Source: Promethearchaeota archaeon
Lineage (GTDB): Archaea > Asgardarchaeota > Lokiarchaeia > Sigyniarchaeales > Promethearchaeaceae
DNA length: 16,468 bases
NCBI GenBank assembly: GCA_014729055.1
Contig: WJKO01000551.1
Location: 1-16,468 of the forward strand
Reading direction: 5' to 3'
Part shown: positions 15,205 to 16,468 of the stretch, piece after piece
How the letters are laid out: every line of letters begins with the position of its first letter
How positions within the stretch are numbered: the first letter of the stretch is position 1
Notes under the pieces: generated by a model
Seen by the model: the letters and a program-made list of their open reading frames with translations, nothing else
Told to the model about the DNA's origin: nothing
Database searches by the model: none
Program-made: the position numbers and the translations under genes

Positions 15205-15440
15205 TTTTTATGGTCATTTTTAAATGATCAAACTTGATCAGGCAGGAACCATTACTGCCTAATATTACTATGTTCATCCACATATTTAAATCATTCGGTC
15301 TTTTTGGGTTGCCAACCGATCAAGCTATCTGGATCGGTAAACGGAGTATCCTCTGCAGATTAGAATACTTTATCATTATTATCCAAGAATTTATTATATT
15401 TTTTTACCCGTTTCCCGCTCACATATTATATATGAACGGG
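15205..15440. other. Hairpin-rich segment, possible structured RNA or mobile-element end
   Basis: Inverted repeats follow closely: TGATCAA/TTGATCA (15225-15240), AGGCAG/CTGCCT (15240-15260, 9-nt loop), GGTTG/CAACC (15307-15317), ACCGATC/GATCGGT (15315-15338, 10-nt loop), and a 12-bp stem at 15414-15440 that pairs fully only on the minus-strand transcript, through two G-U wobbles. Alternative pairings overlap: GGTCATTT with AAATGATC, and CCCGTT (15407-15412) with AACGGG (15435-15440). No known RNA family was recognised. Confidence 0.4.
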
Positions 15441-15446
15441 CTGACT

Positions 15447-15620
15447 CTATGGCGGGGACTCCTGGGATTCAGGCGGCACACGCACATATCTTGAAAAGTA
15501 TTTTGGGATTTTAAGTATTGTTTCGGCGACTTCCGGCGCTATGTTCTTTTCGAGCTTTTTGAATTTTTTCGTCACGATTTCTAATTGTGTTTCACCAAAG
15601 TAAACTTTTTTATAATGTAA
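15447..15620 (-). pseudogene. Start-less 3' remnant of a protein gene
   Basis: The minus-strand frame ending at TAG 15447-15449 is open for about 75 codons but contains no ATG, and no GTG or TTG except near its very end. Its last ~50 codons look coding: F-G-E-T-Q-L-E-I-V-T-K-K-F-K-K-L-E-K, then A-P-E-V-A-E-T-I-L-K-I-P-K-Y-F and an ending V-P-P-E-S-Q-E-S-P-P. Codons such as GCG, CCG, GTC and GCC are GC-richer than in the neighbours. Upstream it dissolves into a TATATA run. It is most likely the 3' end of a lost gene, perhaps from the same mobile element as the recombinase fragment; the family is not recognised. Confidence 0.4.
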
Positions 15621-16279
15621 GATCTTGTGTTGTATATATATATATTTTGATCTTACAATGCGTAGACTATTTTATTTCATGTAAATTCATGGATTGAAAT
15701 CTATTTCTAGTAATATATTGTATAAAGTTGATGTAATAAAGTTGATAGATAGATATTCATTATTATTAATGTTAAGCTTTTGAGATTTATGTTACGATTA
15801 CTCGTTACATCTTGCTTTTTTATCTCATCAGTATCCACTAAACTGTTCCTTTTAAAGGAAAAAATCTTTAAATGTGGAATTTAATGGAAGTGCAAGGGAT
15901 ATATGTTATCATTATTCACTTTAATGACTATTTCAATAATCTTTATGAGATACTATCGGGTTATACGCTAAAATATTAACCTTAATCTTCATACATGTGT
16001 TTGGGGAGCACATAGTGAAGATAATGTACCTCTGATATTCCACAAGATTTCTGTATAATTCTATTTATACACCTAAGTTTTCTCGCGGTTTTGGTTGAGA
16101 TGTAAGACAACGGCTTGATCGATTTGGAAAGGCAAGTAATAAAGCATTAATGCCAAATACTACCCTTTTATTGCTGTAAACGGCTTATAAAATGTGTGGA
16201 GTTCCGTTTGCTCGTTAAATTATAGGTTTGTAGCATGTATATCTCCTAACGTTCGTGTATTTGTATTTAGGATGGTTTT

Positions 16280-16468
16280 TTATATTAGTATAAAGACCCT
16301 GGACGCGTCGGCAAACATCTTCCAAAACCCTTTGCGTTTGTCGTTCAGCCCGGATGCAACGTCCGCATACACGCCCGAGACCGCATACCCCTCCTTTTTT
16401 GCGTGTTTTTTGAGCATCTGTATCTGTCTGTCGAGGTCTCCGTGCTGTTTTTGCACGGGCTGGGACAC
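16280..16468 (-). pseudogene. tnpA: Fragment of an IS607-type serine recombinase (TnpA), cut at the right edge and truncated on its C-terminal side
   Basis: The frame enters from the right edge reading V-S-Q-P-V-Q-K-Q, then D-L-D-R-Q-I-Q-M-L-K-K-H-A-K-K-E-G-Y, and A-D-V-A-S-G-L-N-D-K-R-K-G-F. This is the core of the resolvase domain of IS607-family TnpA. The first Ser (codon at 16463-16465) is the likely nucleophile of the usual A-R-V-S motif. After K-G-F-W-K-M-F-A-D-A-S-R the protein should continue to a T-Y-K-D-R-L-T-R-F-G block; instead it reads V-F-I-L-I and stops at 16280, where the DNA turns AT-rich. The fragment is GC-richer (hand counts 57% and 48% in two lines) than the adjacent DNA (27% in one line), a sign of transfer. 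The N-terminal part lies off-window. No TnpB follows, so the element is defective on this side. Confidence 0.75.

Larger units (their letters stand above)
15143..16279. other. 1.1-kb region without an intact gene: hairpins, coding remnant, AT-rich filler
   Basis: No complete gene is seen. The region contains the hairpin cluster at 15205-15440, a start-less coding remnant (15447-15620, minus) and a 9-bp inverted repeat TGTAAGATC/GATCTTACA at 15616-15624 and 15649-15657. Two short palindromes lie at 15846-15860 and 16144-16153. The 15660-16280 part is AT-rich with frequent stops in all frames read. Confidence 0.5.

Noticed and set aside
15290..15345. Possible tRNA or known structured RNA around GGTTGCCAACC and ACCGATC/GATCGGT
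   Set aside because: No T-loop motif, acceptor pairing or CCA context; no RNase P or SRP core motifs were seen.
15234..15494. Plus-strand 86-residue frame
   Set aside because: It runs through the hairpin cluster and antisense to the coding remnant; composition is unlike a folded or membrane protein.
16081..16215. Possible decayed minus-strand gene
   Set aside because: Short stretches look protein-like, but stops interrupt every 17-30 codons and no family pattern was found.

Overview
The window looks archaeal and most likely comes from an Asgard archaeon of the Lokiarchaeota type. This is inferred from gene content and layout, since no rRNA or marker gene is present. The DNA is AT-rich. Genes that open a transcription unit tend to have TATA-like boxes and little or no Shine-Dalgarno (SD) sequence, while genes inside a unit have strong GGAGGT-type SD sites (441 and 8220 on the minus strand). 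Content that fits includes a split MaoC hydratase pair, a RING-like zinc-finger protein next to a tail-anchored coiled-coil protein, and a large surface protein made of propeller and calcium repeats.

Layout, left to right. At 1-953 (minus) two adjacent genes encode the halves of a MaoC/hot-dog (R)-hydratase; the second runs off the left edge. A 475-base spacer (954-1428) carries direct repeats and a palindrome. Then come a small two-helix membrane protein (1429-1701, +), a polytopic acyltransferase-like protein with a TTG start (1956-3242, +) and, converging on it, a PLP aminotransferase (3273-4658, -). Divergent from the aminotransferase, a rightward cluster (4809-7349) encodes a TIM-barrel sugar isomerase/epimerase-like protein, the RING-like protein and the Trp-rich tail-anchored coiled-coil protein. 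Converging on this cluster is an ABC exporter operon (ATPase 9222-8224, permease 8220-7369). Divergent from the ABC operon is a 59-residue tautomerase gene (9336-9515), preceded by an in-frame hydrophobic mini-ORF. After about 585 bases without a clear gene comes a uroporphyrinogen-decarboxylase-family protein (10101-11303, TTG start).

The right part, on the minus strand, holds a ClC-type chloride channel/transporter with two CBS domains (15142-13385). Downstream of it is a 656-residue membrane-anchored protein with seven 42-residue LVIVD propeller blades and eleven calcium-binding aspartate repeats (13310-11340).

The last ~1.3 kb has no intact gene. It holds a hairpin-rich stretch (15205-15440), a start-less coding remnant (15447-15620, -) and, at the right edge, a GC-richer fragment of an IS607-type serine recombinase that begins at its presumed catalytic serine and is cut short at its C-terminal side. 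This region reads as a scar of mobile-element decay.

The most promising candidates for something undescribed are the RING-like/tail-anchored coiled-coil pair, the propeller/calcium-stalk protein beside a ClC channel, and the structured 15.2-15.4 kb segment. No CRISPR array, tRNA or rRNA was seen.
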